Shown here piece by piece: positions 15,850 to 24,832 of a stretch of DNA of 64,000 bases. The DNA is from JAEUIX01 sp964611125. GTDB taxonomy: Bacteria; Planctomycetota; Phycisphaerae; Phycisphaerales; UBA1924. Position numbers and translations under genes: made by a program. How positions within the stretch are numbered: position 1 is the stretch's first letter; the number at the start of each line of letters is the position of its first letter. Under the pieces are notes generated by a model that saw only the letters and a list, made by a program, of their open reading frames with translations, was not told the origin of the DNA and made no database searches. The DNA lies in assembly GCA_964611125.1 (NCBI GenBank), contig CAZSZO010000018.1:1-64000 (forward strand), written 5' to 3'.

Positions 15850-17277
15850 GTGAAACCCCCGCTCGACATCGCCGCGGATCTCGATACGCCGGTCTCGGCG
15901 TTCCGGAAGCTGGCGCCATTCCAGCCGACTTTTCTCCTCGAAAGCGCCGAGGGGGGCGAGCGGCTGGGCCGGTACTCCTTCATCGGCCTCGGGCGCGCCA
16001 CCACGCTGCGCCTCGACGCGCAGGGGCTGGAAGTGAACGGCGAGCGGGCGAGCCTTGGCGCTCAATCTCCGGCCGGCCCGCTCGACCGGGCGAGCCTGAT
16101 GAACGCGTTCCGCGGCGCCTTGTCGCTGGCGCCCGACCTGCTGCCCGACGCCGGCTCGCCCTTCGCCGGGGGGCTGGTGGGGGTCCTAGCCCATGACTTC
16201 GTGCGCTGGCTGGAGCGGCTGCCGATCCCGGCTCACCACCAGGCTGCGCATGTCGGGGGCCGCGCCGAGCGCGAGCCCGATGCCCTCTTCATCGCGCCGC
16301 GCTCGCTCCTCATGTTCGACCACCTGACCCGGCGCGTCGGCCTGCTGCACAGCGGGCCGGAGTGGGAGCGGGCGTCGCTGCGGCGCGAGATCATCGCCGC
16401 CCTGCGCGGGCCCCTCCCCCCGGCCAGCGTGCGCAGCGGGCACGAACCGCCGGCGCCCAGCCTGAGCGAAGCAGAGTTCATCCAGCGGGTCGGACGCGTG
16501 AAGGAGCACATCCTCGCCGGCGATGTCTTTCAGCTCGTGCTCTCCATCCGCTACCGCGGGGCCTGCCGCACCGATCCCTTTGAGGTCTACCGCGCCCTGC
16601 GGCTGCTCAACCCCTCGCCCTACATGTACTTCCTCGACCTCGGCGACACGCAGATCGTCGGCTCATCGCCCGAGGCCCTGGTCAAGCTCAACGCCGGGCT
16701 CGCCACACTCCGCCCCATCGCCGGCACACGCCCGCGCGGCGGCGACGACGCGGCCGACCGCCGGCACGCCGAGGAGCTGCTCGCCGACGCCAAGGAGGCC
16801 GCCGAGCACGTGATGCTCGTCGACCTGGCCCGCAACGACCTCGGGCGCGTGGTCGCGCCGGGCTCGATCCGCGTTGATCCCTACCGGGCGATCGAAAGGT
16901 ACAGCCATGTCATGCACATCGTCTCAGGGGTCAGCGGGCGCGTGGAGCCGGGCAAGGACGCCTTTGATCTGCTCGCGGCGACCTTCCCGGCGGGGACGGT
17001 CTCCGGGGCGCCGAAGGTGCGGGCCCTGCAGATCATCGATGAGCTCGAACCCGTCGCCAGGGGATTCTACGCCGGCGCCGTCGGCTACTTCGCCAAGCGC
17101 GGCGACATGGACCTGGCCATCGCCATCCGCACGCTGACATTCCGCGACGGCCAATACGCCTACCAGGCCGGGGCCGGAATCGTGGAGGCCAGCGACCCGC
17201 AGGCGGAGTTCCATGAGATCCGGGCCAAGGTGGGCGTGCTGGAAGCGGCCCTCAAGCTCGCCGAGGAGGGCCTGTGA
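15850..17277 (+). CDS. trpE: Anthranilate synthase component I
   Basis: 475 residues from GTG 15850, with GGAG seven bases upstream. Converts chorismate to anthranilate using ammonia from TrpG, the first committed step of Trp synthesis. Seen: the N-terminal LLES segment involved in Trp feedback binding; PYMYFLDLGD; GTRPRGGDD; LVDLARNDLGRV; HVMHIVSGVSG; and FPAGTVSGAPKVRA, all in canonical order. Slightly shorter than E. coli TrpE (about 520). It is the first structural gene after the attenuator, and its last four bases overlap trpG. Confidence 0.97.
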   Translation: MKPPLDIAADLDTPVSAFRKLAPFQPTFLLESAEGGERLGRYSFIGLGRATTLRLDAQGLEVNGERASLGAQSPAGPLDRASLMNAFRGALSLAPDLLPDAGSPFAGGLVGVLAHDFVRWLERLPIPAHHQAAHVGGRAEREPDALFIAPRSLLMFDHLTRRVGLLHSGPEWERASLRREIIAALRGPLPPASVRSGHEPPAPSLSEAEFIQRVGRVKEHILAGDVFQLVLSIRYRGACRTDPFEVYRALRLLNPSPYMYFLDLGDTQIVGSSPEALVKLNAGLATLRPIAGTRPRGGDDAADRRHAEELLADAKEAAEHVMLVDLARNDLGRVVAPGSIRVDPYRAIERYSHVMHIVSGVSGRVEPGKDAFDLLAATFPAGTVSGAPKVRALQIIDELEPVARGFYAGAVGYFAKRGDMDLAIAIRTLTFRDGQYAYQAGAGIVEASDPQAEFHEIRAKVGVLEAALKLAEEGL

Positions 17278-17912
17278 ACGACATCCGCCTGCTGATGATC
17301 GACAATTACGACTCGTTCACGTTCAACCTCGTGCAGATCCTGCGCGAGCTGGGCGCAGCCGTCACGGTCGCCCGCAATGACGAGCTCACGGTGGATCAGG
17401 CCCTCGCGAGCGGGCCCACACACCTGGTGATCTCACCCGGCCCGGGCGACCCGCACGCGGCCGGATCGTCGATGGCGATGATCGCCGCGTTCGCCCCGCG
17501 GATCCCGGTGCTGGGGGTGTGCCTGGGCCACCAGGCCATCGGCGCGGTCTTCGGGGGCAGGGTCATCCGGGCGCCCCGGGTGATGCACGGGCGCGCATCG
17601 CTGGTGTTGCACGCCGGCGCCGGGGTTCTCAGCGACCTCCCCACGCCTCTGGAGGTCGGTCGGTACCACTCCCTCATCGTCGAGGAGGCCAGCTTGCCGC
17701 CGACGCTGATCCCCACCGCCCGCACCGCCGAAGGCGAGATCATGGCCCTGCGCCATCGAGATTACCCGTGCGAAGGCGTGCAGTTTCACCCAGAGAGCGT
17801 GCTGACCCCGCAGGGCCGCCAGCTGCTGGCCAACTTTCTGGGCGTGCAAGCGCCCGCGCCCGGTCGCCCGCCCGGCGGGGCCGCTGGCCGCGCCGCGGAG
17901 GCCGCCGCGTGA
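17274..17912 (+). CDS. trpG: Anthranilate synthase glutamine amidotransferase component
   Basis: 212 residues from GTG 17274 (GTGA overlap with trpE). It hydrolyses glutamine to supply ammonia to TrpE. The class I amidotransferase triad is visible: Cys83 in GVCLGHQAIG, His172 and Glu174 in FHPES. MIDNYDSFTFNLVQ at the N-terminus and ISPGPGDP near 54-60 are typical. After residue 190 it carries an Ala/Gly/Pro-rich tail of about 20 residues that is not part of the family. Not fused to trpD. Confidence 0.97.
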   Translation: MNDIRLLMIDNYDSFTFNLVQILRELGAAVTVARNDELTVDQALASGPTHLVISPGPGDPHAAGSSMAMIAAFAPRIPVLGVCLGHQAIGAVFGGRVIRAPRVMHGRASLVLHAGAGVLSDLPTPLEVGRYHSLIVEEASLPPTLIPTARTAEGEIMALRHRDYPCEGVQFHPESVLTPQGRQLLANFLGVQAPAPGRPPGGAAGRAAEAAA

Positions 17913-19030
17913 GCCCCGCCGCCAGCCATCTTGACGCCCATGTTGATCGACTACAGCGCGGCCAGCATCTGGACCACGCCGGCGCCGAGGCCCTGGCCGA
18001 AGCGATCGTCGGCGGCGCGCTCGACGAGGAGCGGACCGGCGCCGCCCTGCTCGCCCTGCGTGCCAAGGGAGAATCCCCCGGCGAGATCCTCGCCTTCGCC
18101 CGCGCCCTGCTCCAGCGGGCGATCTCGCCTCCCGGGCTCGACCACCTCCGCGATCGGCCGGTGCTCGACATCGTCGGCACCGGGGGCGACGGCTCGGGCT
18201 CGCTCAATATCTCCACCGCCGCGGCGCTCGTCACGGGCGCGGCGGGGCGCGGGCGGCTCGTCGTCGTCAAGCACGGGAACCGCGCGGTCTCCGGCCGCTG
18301 CGGCTCGGCTGATGTCCTGGGCGCGCTGGGCCTGCCTGTGCCCATCCCCGATGCGCGCCTCGCGGCGTGCGTCGACGCGGCGAACTTCGCCTTCCTTTTC
18401 GCGCCGCGCCATCACCCGGCCCTGGCGGCCCTGGCGCCGCTGCGGCGGCGGCTGGGCGTTCGGACCATCTTCAACCTGCTGGGACCGCTCGTGAACCCCG
18501 CCCGCCCCAGTCACGCCTTGATCGGCGCGTGCTCGCTGGCCGACGCCCGCACACTCGGCGGCGCACTCGTCGAGTTGCACGCGCACCGGTGCCTGGCGGT
18601 CGTCTCCACCAATGGCTGGGATGAGGCCACGCCCATTTGCCCCTTTCACACCTTTGAGCACGCCCGCGGCGGCCGTCCCGCCAGCCCAACCGGCCCCACT
18701 CCCGGCCCTGCCCACAGCCCACAGGTCGGCGTCCCCACGCCGGCCATCGAGCGCTCCGCGGCTGATTTTGACCTCCCGCCGTGCGACGCCGCGGCCCTGG
18801 CTGGCGGCGACGCGGCGCACAACGCCGGAGCCATCCATCGCATGCTCGCTGGCGAGCGCTCGCCGTTTCGCGATGCGGTGGTGCTCAACGCCGCGCTGGC
18901 TCTGCTCACTGCGGGGGTTGAGAGCGATCCGCGGGTCGCCGCGGCCCGCGCGGCGGAGGCGATCGACAGCGGCGCCGCTCGCGACGCGCTCCAGCGGCTG
19001 CTCACCGCAGCGGGAGGGGGCCGATCGTGA
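17909..19030 (+). CDS. trpD: Anthranilate phosphoribosyltransferase
   Basis: 373 residues from GTG 17909, chosen because it forms the same GTGA overlap as the other junctions. Transfers phosphoribose from PRPP to anthranilate. Seen: the PRPP loop GTGGDGSGSLNISTAAA, then KHGNRAVSGRCGSADVLGALG, PRHHPAL and FNLLGPLVNPA. KHGNRAVS is normally followed by Ser-Lys; here it is Gly-Arg-Cys, a mild change. A Pro/Gly-rich insert of about 28 residues (about 251-278, GGRPASPTGPTPGPAH...) interrupts the C-terminal part. Confidence 0.95.
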   Translation: MSPAASHLDAHVDRLQRGQHLDHAGAEALAEAIVGGALDEERTGAALLALRAKGESPGEILAFARALLQRAISPPGLDHLRDRPVLDIVGTGGDGSGSLNISTAAALVTGAAGRGRLVVVKHGNRAVSGRCGSADVLGALGLPVPIPDARLAACVDAANFAFLFAPRHHPALAALAPLRRRLGVRTIFNLLGPLVNPARPSHALIGACSLADARTLGGALVELHAHRCLAVVSTNGWDEATPICPFHTFEHARGGRPASPTGPTPGPAHSPQVGVPTPAIERSAADFDLPPCDAAALAGGDAAHNAGAIHRMLAGERSPFRDAVVLNAALALLTAGVESDPRVAAARAAEAIDSGAARDALQRLLTAAGGGRS

Positions 19031-19899
19031 GCACGGCCGCGAGTTTCCTCACCAGCATGGCCAGCGCGAGCCGCGAACGAGCCGCCGCAGCCCGCCAAGT
19101 CGCGCCCGAGCCAATGCTCCGCGAACGGATCGCGGCGCTCCCGCCCCCCGCGCCGCTCGATCTCCGATCGTTCCTGCTGATCGCCGAGGTTAAGCGGGTC
19201 TCGCCCGCGGCCGGCCCGCTGGAGGGGTCCGCCGGCCGATTGCCGATCGCCGATCGCGTGCGGGCCTATGCCGCGGGCGGCGCGGGCGCGATCTCGGTGC
19301 TGACCGAGCCGACGCGCTTCAGCGGCTCGCTGGCAGACCTGACCTCGGCGGCCCAGGCCACGCGGATACCGGTGATGCGGAAGGATTTCCTGGTCGACCC
19401 ATACCAGCTCGTCGAAGCCCGGGCGGCGGGCGCGGCCGGCGTGCTCCTTATCACTCGCATGCTGCCCGGCGGCCAACTGCTGGAGATGCTCGACGCTGCG
19501 GGCACGCTCGGGCTCTTCACGCTCGTGGAGTCGTTTGATCGACCCGACCTTGACCGCTCGGCGGAAGCCCTCGCCAGGGCGGCCCCGACCGGCGCCGGCG
19601 GCCCGCAAGTACTGCTGGGCGTCAACGCCCGCGACCTGACAACGCTGCGGGTCACGCCCCATCCCGACGCGTTCGAGGCCCTCGCCCCACATTTCCCGCC
19701 CGGCTCGGTCCGCATCGGCGAGAGCGGCGTTGAATCTACCGATGACGCCCATCGCCTGGGCGCCCTGGGGTATCACGGGGCGCTCGTCGGCTCGGCCCTC
19801 ATGCTCAGCCCGGATCCGCAGACGCTCTGCCGGGAGCTGCTGGCCGCGGGGCGCGCGGGCCTGGCGCTGCGAGACCGGGACGAGGAGCCGGGCCGATGA
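19027..19899 (+). CDS. trpC: Indole-3-glycerol phosphate synthase
   Basis: 290 residues from GTG 19027 (4-nt overlap with trpD). A (beta/alpha)8 enzyme closing CdRP to indole-3-glycerol phosphate. Seen: IAEVKRVSPAAGPLEG with the substrate-binding Lys; SVLTEPTRFSGSL; VMRKDFLVDPYQLVEARAAG with the catalytic Lys; LGVNARDLTTLRV; and RIGESGVE. Family length is about 260; the extra residues are at the termini. It is a separate gene, not a TrpCF fusion, although trpF follows at once. Confidence 0.96.
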   Translation: MSTAASFLTSMASASRERAAAARQVAPEPMLRERIAALPPPAPLDLRSFLLIAEVKRVSPAAGPLEGSAGRLPIADRVRAYAAGGAGAISVLTEPTRFSGSLADLTSAAQATRIPVMRKDFLVDPYQLVEARAAGAAGVLLITRMLPGGQLLEMLDAAGTLGLFTLVESFDRPDLDRSAEALARAAPTGAGGPQVLLGVNARDLTTLRVTPHPDAFEALAPHFPPGSVRIGESGVESTDDAHRLGALGYHGALVGSALMLSPDPQTLCRELLAAGRAGLALRDRDEEPGR

Positions 19900-20576
19900 A
19901 GGCGCACCGCACCCGCATCAAGATCTGCGGCGTCACCGCGCCAGGTACGCTCGAAGCCTGTATCGAAGCGGGGGTCGACGCGGTGGGGTTCGTCCTGACG
20001 AAATCGGTGCGCGAGGTCTCAGCGCCGCAGGCGGCGGCCCTGGCCGCGCTCGCGCCGCCGCCGCTGGCCTGCTTCGCGGTCACCAGGCATCCGGGCCGCG
20101 CGGCCCTGAGCGCGCTGGCGGGCGTCGCCGTCGACTGGCGGCAGTCTGACGTTGGCGACTTCGCCGACTTCGCCGCCGCCGGGATGGCCGACCGCTTCGT
20201 GCCGGTCTGCCGCGAGGGGCCCCAGTTGCGCGCCCAGCTCGAAGCCGCGATGTCGCTCACCCTCCACGGCGTCGGGATGGTTGAGGGGGCCGTGAGCGGC
20301 GTCGGCGTCCGCGCGGATTGGCCCGCCATTGGCGAGGCGATCGCCCGCATCGCCGAGTCGGGCGCGACCCGGCCGAAGTGCGCAGCCCGGATCATGCTCG
20401 CCGGCGGCCTCTCAGCCGACAACGTCGGCGAGGCGATCGCCACGGTCCGCCCCTATGCCGTCGATGTTTCCAGCGGCGTCGAGTCGGCGCCTGGCGTCAA
20501 GGACCCCGCCCGTATCCACGCCTTTGTGCAGGCCGTCCGCGCCGCGGACCGGCTGCTTCATGGAGAGCCCGCGTGA
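19896..20576 (+). CDS. trpF: Phosphoribosylanthranilate isomerase
   Basis: 226 residues, ATG at 19896 overlapping the trpC stop (ATGA). Amadori rearrangement of PRA to CdRP. Seen: RIKICGVTAPGTLEACIEAGVDAVGFVLTKSVR (given here as the motif KICG and the Cys7-equivalent catalytic Cys), the HLHG-like loop replaced by LTLHGVGM, LAGGLSADNVGEAI, and VDVSSGVESAPGVKDPARI at the phosphate site. The 'DWRQSD' region corresponds to the usual VQLHG strand and is divergent. Overall order and length fit TrpF well. Confidence 0.93.
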   Translation: MKAHRTRIKICGVTAPGTLEACIEAGVDAVGFVLTKSVREVSAPQAAALAALAPPPLACFAVTRHPGRAALSALAGVAVDWRQSDVGDFADFAAAGMADRFVPVCREGPQLRAQLEAAMSLTLHGVGMVEGAVSGVGVRADWPAIGEAIARIAESGATRPKCAARIMLAGGLSADNVGEAIATVRPYAVDVSSGVESAPGVKDPARIHAFVQAVRAADRLLHGEPA

Positions 20577-21874
20577 CCACGCTCGCCACACCCCAACCCG
20601 CCGCCAGCCCATCCCCCCGCCCGCCCTGCCCAGACCCCGCCGGTGAACTCGCCCGCCTCCTCGCCGGCGTCTACCCCGACGCCCGCGGCCGCTACGGACC
20701 CTTCGGCGGCCGGTTCGTCCCCGAGACCCTCTTCCCCGCCATCACGCGCCTGGAGGAGGCGGCCCGCGCCGCCTTCGCCGACCCGGCGTTCCTCGATCAG
20801 GTCGCCGACGAGTCAGCTTCCTGGATCGGCCGCCCCACGCCGCTCACCCTGGCCGGCAACCTCAGCCGCCGCCTCGGCGCCCGCATCTACTTCAAACGCG
20901 AGGACCTCGCCCACACCGGCGCTCACAAGATCAACAACGCCCTCGGCCAGGCCCTCCTCGCCAAGCGCCTCGGGGTCAAACGCATCATCGCCGAGACCGG
21001 CGCCGGGCAGCACGGCGTCGCCTCCGCCGCCGCCTGCGCCCGCGTCGGCCTCCCGTGCACGGTCTACATGGGCGCCATCGACGTGCAGCGTCAACGCCCC
21101 AATGTCGAACGCATGCGCCAGCTCGGGGCCACGCTGATCCCCGTCGAATCCGGCGACCGCACCCTGCGGGCCGCCATCGACGAGGCGCTGCGGGCCTGGG
21201 TCGCCGACCCCCTGGAGTGCCACTACCTGCTCGGCTCCGCCGTCGGCCCCCACCCCTTTCCACTCATTGTCCGCACGTTTCACTCGGTCATCGGCCATGA
21301 AGCCCGGGCTCAGATGCTCGCCCCCGCTGACCGGCCCGATGGCGGCCCGGCCCGCCTCCCCGACGCGGTCTTCGCCTGCGTCGGCGGCGGCTCCAACGCC
21401 ATCGGCCTCTTCCACCCTTTCCTGGGCGACGCAGGCGTGCGGCTGATCGGGGTCGAAGCCGGCGGCACGGGCTCCTCGCCCGGCGCCCACTCCGCGACCA
21501 TCGCTCAGGGCCGGCCGGGTGTCCTCCACGGGGCCTATTCCCTGCTCCTGCAGAACGACCACGGCCAGATCCAGGAGACCCACTCAGTCTCCGCCGGGCT
21601 CGATTACCCAGGCGTCGGTCCCGAACACGCGTTCCTTCACTGGGTCGGGCGCGTCAGCTACGACTCTGCCCGCGACGATGAGGTCGCTCAGGCGTTCTCG
21701 GCCTGCTGCCGCGAGGAAGGGATCCTGCCGGCGCTCGAATCGGCCCACGCCATCGCCGCGGCGCTGCGGTTCGCGGCGGCCAACCCGGGCTCAACGATCC
21801 TGGTCGGGCTCTCGGGCCGGGGCGACAAAGACATGCCGATCATCCTGCGACTGATCGAAGAGGGCAAGCTGTGA
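20573..21874 (+). CDS. trpB: Tryptophan synthase beta chain
   Basis: 433 residues from GTG 20573 (GTGA overlap). Condenses indole with serine using PLP; forms an alpha2beta2 complex with TrpA. Seen: GRYGPFGGRFVPETL; the PLP Lys119 in GAHKINNALGQ; AETGAGQHG; CVGGGSNAIG phosphate loop; and QNDHGQIQETHSVSAGLDYPGVGPEH (quoted in part) with the conserved Glu. The N-terminal 25 residues are a Pro/Ser/Ala-rich extension. The typical TrpB1 length is about 395-400. Confidence 0.97.
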   Translation: MTTLATPQPAASPSPRPPCPDPAGELARLLAGVYPDARGRYGPFGGRFVPETLFPAITRLEEAARAAFADPAFLDQVADESASWIGRPTPLTLAGNLSRRLGARIYFKREDLAHTGAHKINNALGQALLAKRLGVKRIIAETGAGQHGVASAAACARVGLPCTVYMGAIDVQRQRPNVERMRQLGATLIPVESGDRTLRAAIDEALRAWVADPLECHYLLGSAVGPHPFPLIVRTFHSVIGHEARAQMLAPADRPDGGPARLPDAVFACVGGGSNAIGLFHPFLGDAGVRLIGVEAGGTGSSPGAHSATIAQGRPGVLHGAYSLLLQNDHGQIQETHSVSAGLDYPGVGPEHAFLHWVGRVSYDSARDDEVAQAFSACCREEGILPALESAHAIAAALRFAAANPGSTILVGLSGRGDKDMPIILRLIEEGKL

Positions 21875-22737
21875 CCACCACCACTCCCACCGCCGCCCCC
21901 AACCCCGACCCAGCCACAGCCGCCGCCGCCGGGACGCCCGGCCACCGCCGCCTGTCTCGCGCCATCCTCGATCGCGCCCAGCGCGACGGCATCGCCCTGG
22001 TGCCCTTCGTCACCGCCGGGTACCCGGACATGGCCGGCTTCGAGCAGTTGGTGACCGATCTGGCGCCCCACGCGGGAGCGATCGAGATCGGAGCGCCCTT
22101 TTCCGACCCCATGGCCGACGGCATGACGATTCAGCGCTCCAGCCGAGCCGCCCTGGCGGCGGGGGTCACGCTCTCGTGGATCCTCGCGACGCTGCAGCAG
22201 GCCCGCCCGCGCCTGGCCGACCGGGCGCCACTGGTGCTCATGTCGTATCTCAATCCGCTGCTGGCCCTCGGAGACGAGCTGGGCCGCCGATGCGAGGCCG
22301 CGGGGATCACCGCCATCATCGTCCCCGACCTGCCCTTTGAAGAGCGGGAGATCCTCACCGGCCGCCTCGCGCCGCACGGCGTCGGCCTGATCCAGATGGC
22401 CACCCCCGTCACCCCCGCCGAGCGGCTCAGCGTGCTCGGCGGGGCCACGGAGGGTTTCCTGTACGCAGTCACGATGATGGGCGTCACCGGCGGGGCGAGG
22501 CCCCAGGCGGGCGCCGGACGCCCGCCGACCCCGCCCCCGCCCCCGCTCGACGCCTATCTGGCCGCCCTGCGGGCCGCGACGCCCGGCCCGGTCTGCGCGG
22601 GCTTCGGCTTGCGCGACGCCGCGGGCGTCCAGGCCCTGCGAGGCAAGGCCCACGGGGCCATCGTCGGCTCGGCCCTCATCGAGGTGCTCGAGCGCGGCGA
22701 GAGCCCCGCGGCGTTCCTGGCCTCGCTGCGGGCTTAG
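21871..22737 (+). CDS. trpA: Tryptophan synthase alpha chain
   Basis: 288 residues from GTG 21871 (GTGA overlap with trpB). Cleaves indole-3-glycerol phosphate to indole. Catalytic Glu72 and Asp83 lie in IEIGAPFSDPMADG; VPFVTAGYPD, VPDLPFEE, YAVTMMGVTGG and CAGFGLRDA are also present. A Pro/Gly-rich insert sits in the loop after GVTGG (about residues 207-225), where ordinary TrpA has a few residues (GARN). Last gene of the operon; it ends 25 bp from the convergent fasciclin gene, with no terminator that I can see. Confidence 0.96.
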   Translation: MTTTTPTAAPNPDPATAAAAGTPGHRRLSRAILDRAQRDGIALVPFVTAGYPDMAGFEQLVTDLAPHAGAIEIGAPFSDPMADGMTIQRSSRAALAAGVTLSWILATLQQARPRLADRAPLVLMSYLNPLLALGDELGRRCEAAGITAIIVPDLPFEEREILTGRLAPHGVGLIQMATPVTPAERLSVLGGATEGFLYAVTMMGVTGGARPQAGAGRPPTPPPPPLDAYLAALRAATPGPVCAGFGLRDAAGVQALRGKAHGAIVGSALIEVLERGESPAAFLASLRA

Positions 22738-22762
22738 CTCGCGCCCGCCCGCGCGAGCGCCA

Positions 22763-24061
22763 TCACCTCGCCATCGCCATCCGAGCCGCGTCCAGGCCGC
22801 GGCGCAGCGACCATGCCCGCTCGGCCGGGTCATCCGTCCCGCGGGCCTTTTCCAGGGCCATCTGCAGGGCCGTGCGGGCCTCGCCCGAGGCGCCGTCCGT
22901 CGCCAGCAGAGCCCGGGCCGTCACCTCGTAGATCGCGGCGCACGCCTCGGGGTTCCCGCCGTTGAACTGAGGCACGCCCCGCTCGATCGCCAGGTCGATG
23001 AGTTCCCGGGGCGTGAAGCGTTCGCCGCTGAAGCGCATCCCCGCGCCCTCGCTCGAGCCGCCCGCCAACCCATCGAGCTTCAGCCCCGGCGGGATCAGCA
23101 CGGTGTCGATGATGTGGATGACCCCGTTGGAGGCGTTGATGTCGGCCCCGATCACCGCCGAGTCATTGATGCGCAGCCGCCCGTTGCGGAAGCTCACCGA
23201 CACGCTCGCGCCCTCGAGCGTCGCCGCCTCCTTGGCGCGGATCGCCTGGTCGGCGTACACCCGGCCCGCCACGATGTGATACTTGAGGATCGACCGCAGC
23301 ACCTCGGCGTTCTCAGGCTTGACCAGCTTCTCAACCAGCCCCGCCGGCAGCTTGGCGAAGGCCTCGTCGCTCGGCGCAAAGACCGTCAGCGGCTGGTCGC
23401 CCTTGAGGGGCGCTGCGAGGCCCGCCGCCTTCACCGCCGCCAGCAGCGTCTTGAACTGGCCCGCCTTCGCCGCGGTCTGGGCGATGTCGTCCTTGGCGGG
23501 GATCAGCACCGTGTCGATCACGTGGATCACGCCGTTGCTGGCGCCGATATCGGTCTTGATCACGCCCGCTTCACCCACGCGCAGGCCGCCGTTCTTGAGC
23601 GACACCGGCGCCCGCTGGCCATTGAGCGTCGTCACGCCGCCAGCGCTCCCCGGCAGGCTCGCGACGTTCAGGGCGTCGTTCGACGTCACCTGCCCGGCGA
23701 CCACGTGGTACAGCAGGATCGCCCTGAGCCGCTCGCGGTTCTCAGGCTTGAGCAGGCTGGCCAGCGCATGCTTGTCGAGCTTCGCGAACGCCTCATCCGT
23801 CGGCGCGAACACCGTCAGCGGCCCCGGCCCCGTCAGCGCTTCGACCAGCCCCGCCACCTCGGCGGCCTTCAGAAGCGTGCCGAACTGACCGGCGCCCGCC
23901 GCCACCTGCACGATGTTCTCACTGGCGGCCGCGGCGCTCGCCGACTCGCCGCCCCCCGCCAGCGGCAGCACCGCGCTCGCCCGCAGGCTCGCCCCGGCCC
24001 AACCCAGGCCCATCACCAGCGCGGCGACCGCGCCGACCCGCACACGACGGTCGATAACCAT
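22763..24061 (-). CDS. Exported protein with two fasciclin (FAS1) domains
   Basis: 432 residues; GGAG-rich ribosome site just before ATG 24061; hydrophobic leader at about 9-35. Two FAS1 domains, about 47-187 and 190-324, each with LTVFAPTDEAF/LTVFAPSDEAF near the start and SNGVIHVIDTVLIP/SNGVIHIIDTVLIP at the end, spaced as in the family. The C-terminal 100 residues are helical and unrecognised. FAS1 proteins mediate adhesion or polymer binding at the cell surface. It is divergent from the ECF sigma/anti-sigma pair, which suggests, but does not prove, that the sigma factor drives it. Confidence 0.9.
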   Translation of the reverse strand: MVIDRRVRVGAVAALVMGLGWAGASLRASAVLPLAGGGESASAAAASENIVQVAAGAGQFGTLLKAAEVAGLVEALTGPGPLTVFAPTDEAFAKLDKHALASLLKPENRERLRAILLYHVVAGQVTSNDALNVASLPGSAGGVTTLNGQRAPVSLKNGGLRVGEAGVIKTDIGASNGVIHVIDTVLIPAKDDIAQTAAKAGQFKTLLAAVKAAGLAAPLKGDQPLTVFAPSDEAFAKLPAGLVEKLVKPENAEVLRSILKYHIVAGRVYADQAIRAKEAATLEGASVSVSFRNGRLRINDSAVIGADINASNGVIHIIDTVLIPPGLKLDGLAGGSSEGAGMRFSGERFTPRELIDLAIERGVPQFNGGNPEACAAIYEVTARALLATDGASGEARTALQMALEKARGTDDPAERAWSLRRGLDAARMAMAR

Positions 24062-24265
24062 GTCCTGCTCCCTGTTTTTGACACCTCCGAGCGACGCCTG
24101 GCGACGCGCCTGGTCCCGGCGGAGGCCCGAACGATTCGGACGACTCGCCAGCCCCGATTCACCAACCCTCGAAATCACCGGTCCTACTGTCGCGCAGCAC
24201 GATTCCGTGAATCGGCCGAGCCCATCCCTCCGAACCGTGGTTGCGGCGGAAGCCTCGGAGAGCCC

Positions 24266-24832
24266 ATCGACGATGACGCCATCATCCTGCTTCGCGCCGC
24301 CGCCGGTCAGCCCGGCGCCGTCGCCGCCTGCATCGACCGCTTCAGCCCGCTCGTGTGGCTGCTGGCCCGGAAGCTGCTCGCAAACCAGTCCGACGCGGAG
24401 GACGCCGTGCAGGAGGCTTTCATCGAAATCTGGCGGGCGGCCCCGAAGTTCGACCCCGCCGTGGCCTCGGCCCGCGCCTTCGTCGCCATGATCGCACGCC
24501 GCCGCATCATCGACCGCGGCCGCATCGAACAGCGCCGCGTCCGCGGGGTTGTCTCCGCCGAAGTCCTGCCCATCGCCGCCGCGGCCCCCAGCGGGGCCCC
24601 GCTCATCGACGACCAGGCCCGCAAGCTCATGGGCGCCATCGAGCAGCTTCGCCCCGAGCAGCAGCAGGCCATCCGCCTCTCCATCGGCCAGGGTTGGTCC
24701 CACCAGGAAATCGCCGACCGTCTCGGCATGCCCGTCGGCACCGTCAAGACGCACCTGCGCCGCGGCCTGCTCCGCCTGCGCGAACTCATTGAGGGCGCCC
24801 CCACCCGCGAACCAGAAGGGGCGCCCGCGTGA
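24266..24832 (+). CDS. ECF RNA polymerase sigma factor (start codon unusual)
   Basis: About 188 residues. Sigma region 2 is clear (RFSPLVWLLARKLLANQSDAEDAVQEAF, in parts, residues about 26-52), as is region 4 (GWSHQEIADRLGMPVGTVKTHLRRGLLRLRE, in parts, about 143-173). No in-frame ATG, GTG or TTG exists between the divergent fasciclin start and the conserved DDDAIILL segment. The best-placed signal is GGAG at 24257-24260, five bases before an in-frame ATC at 24266, giving the normal ECF length; in-frame CTG codons at 24098 and 24110 are alternatives. The stop overlaps the anti-sigma start (GTGA). Expected to act with the RskA-like protein. Confidence 0.8.
   Translation: MDDDAIILLRAAAGQPGAVAACIDRFSPLVWLLARKLLANQSDAEDAVQEAFIEIWRAAPKFDPAVASARAFVAMIARRRIIDRGRIEQRRVRGVVSAEVLPIAAAAPSGAPLIDDQARKLMGAIEQLRPEQQQAIRLSIGQGWSHQEIADRLGMPVGTVKTHLRRGLLRLRELIEGAPTREPEGAPA

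Noticed and set aside
24207..24265. GTG codons at 24207 and 24237 as starts of the ECF sigma gene
   Set aside because: Both are in a different frame from the sigma domains; they would work only with a frameshift, so they are noted as an alternative explanation rather than called.
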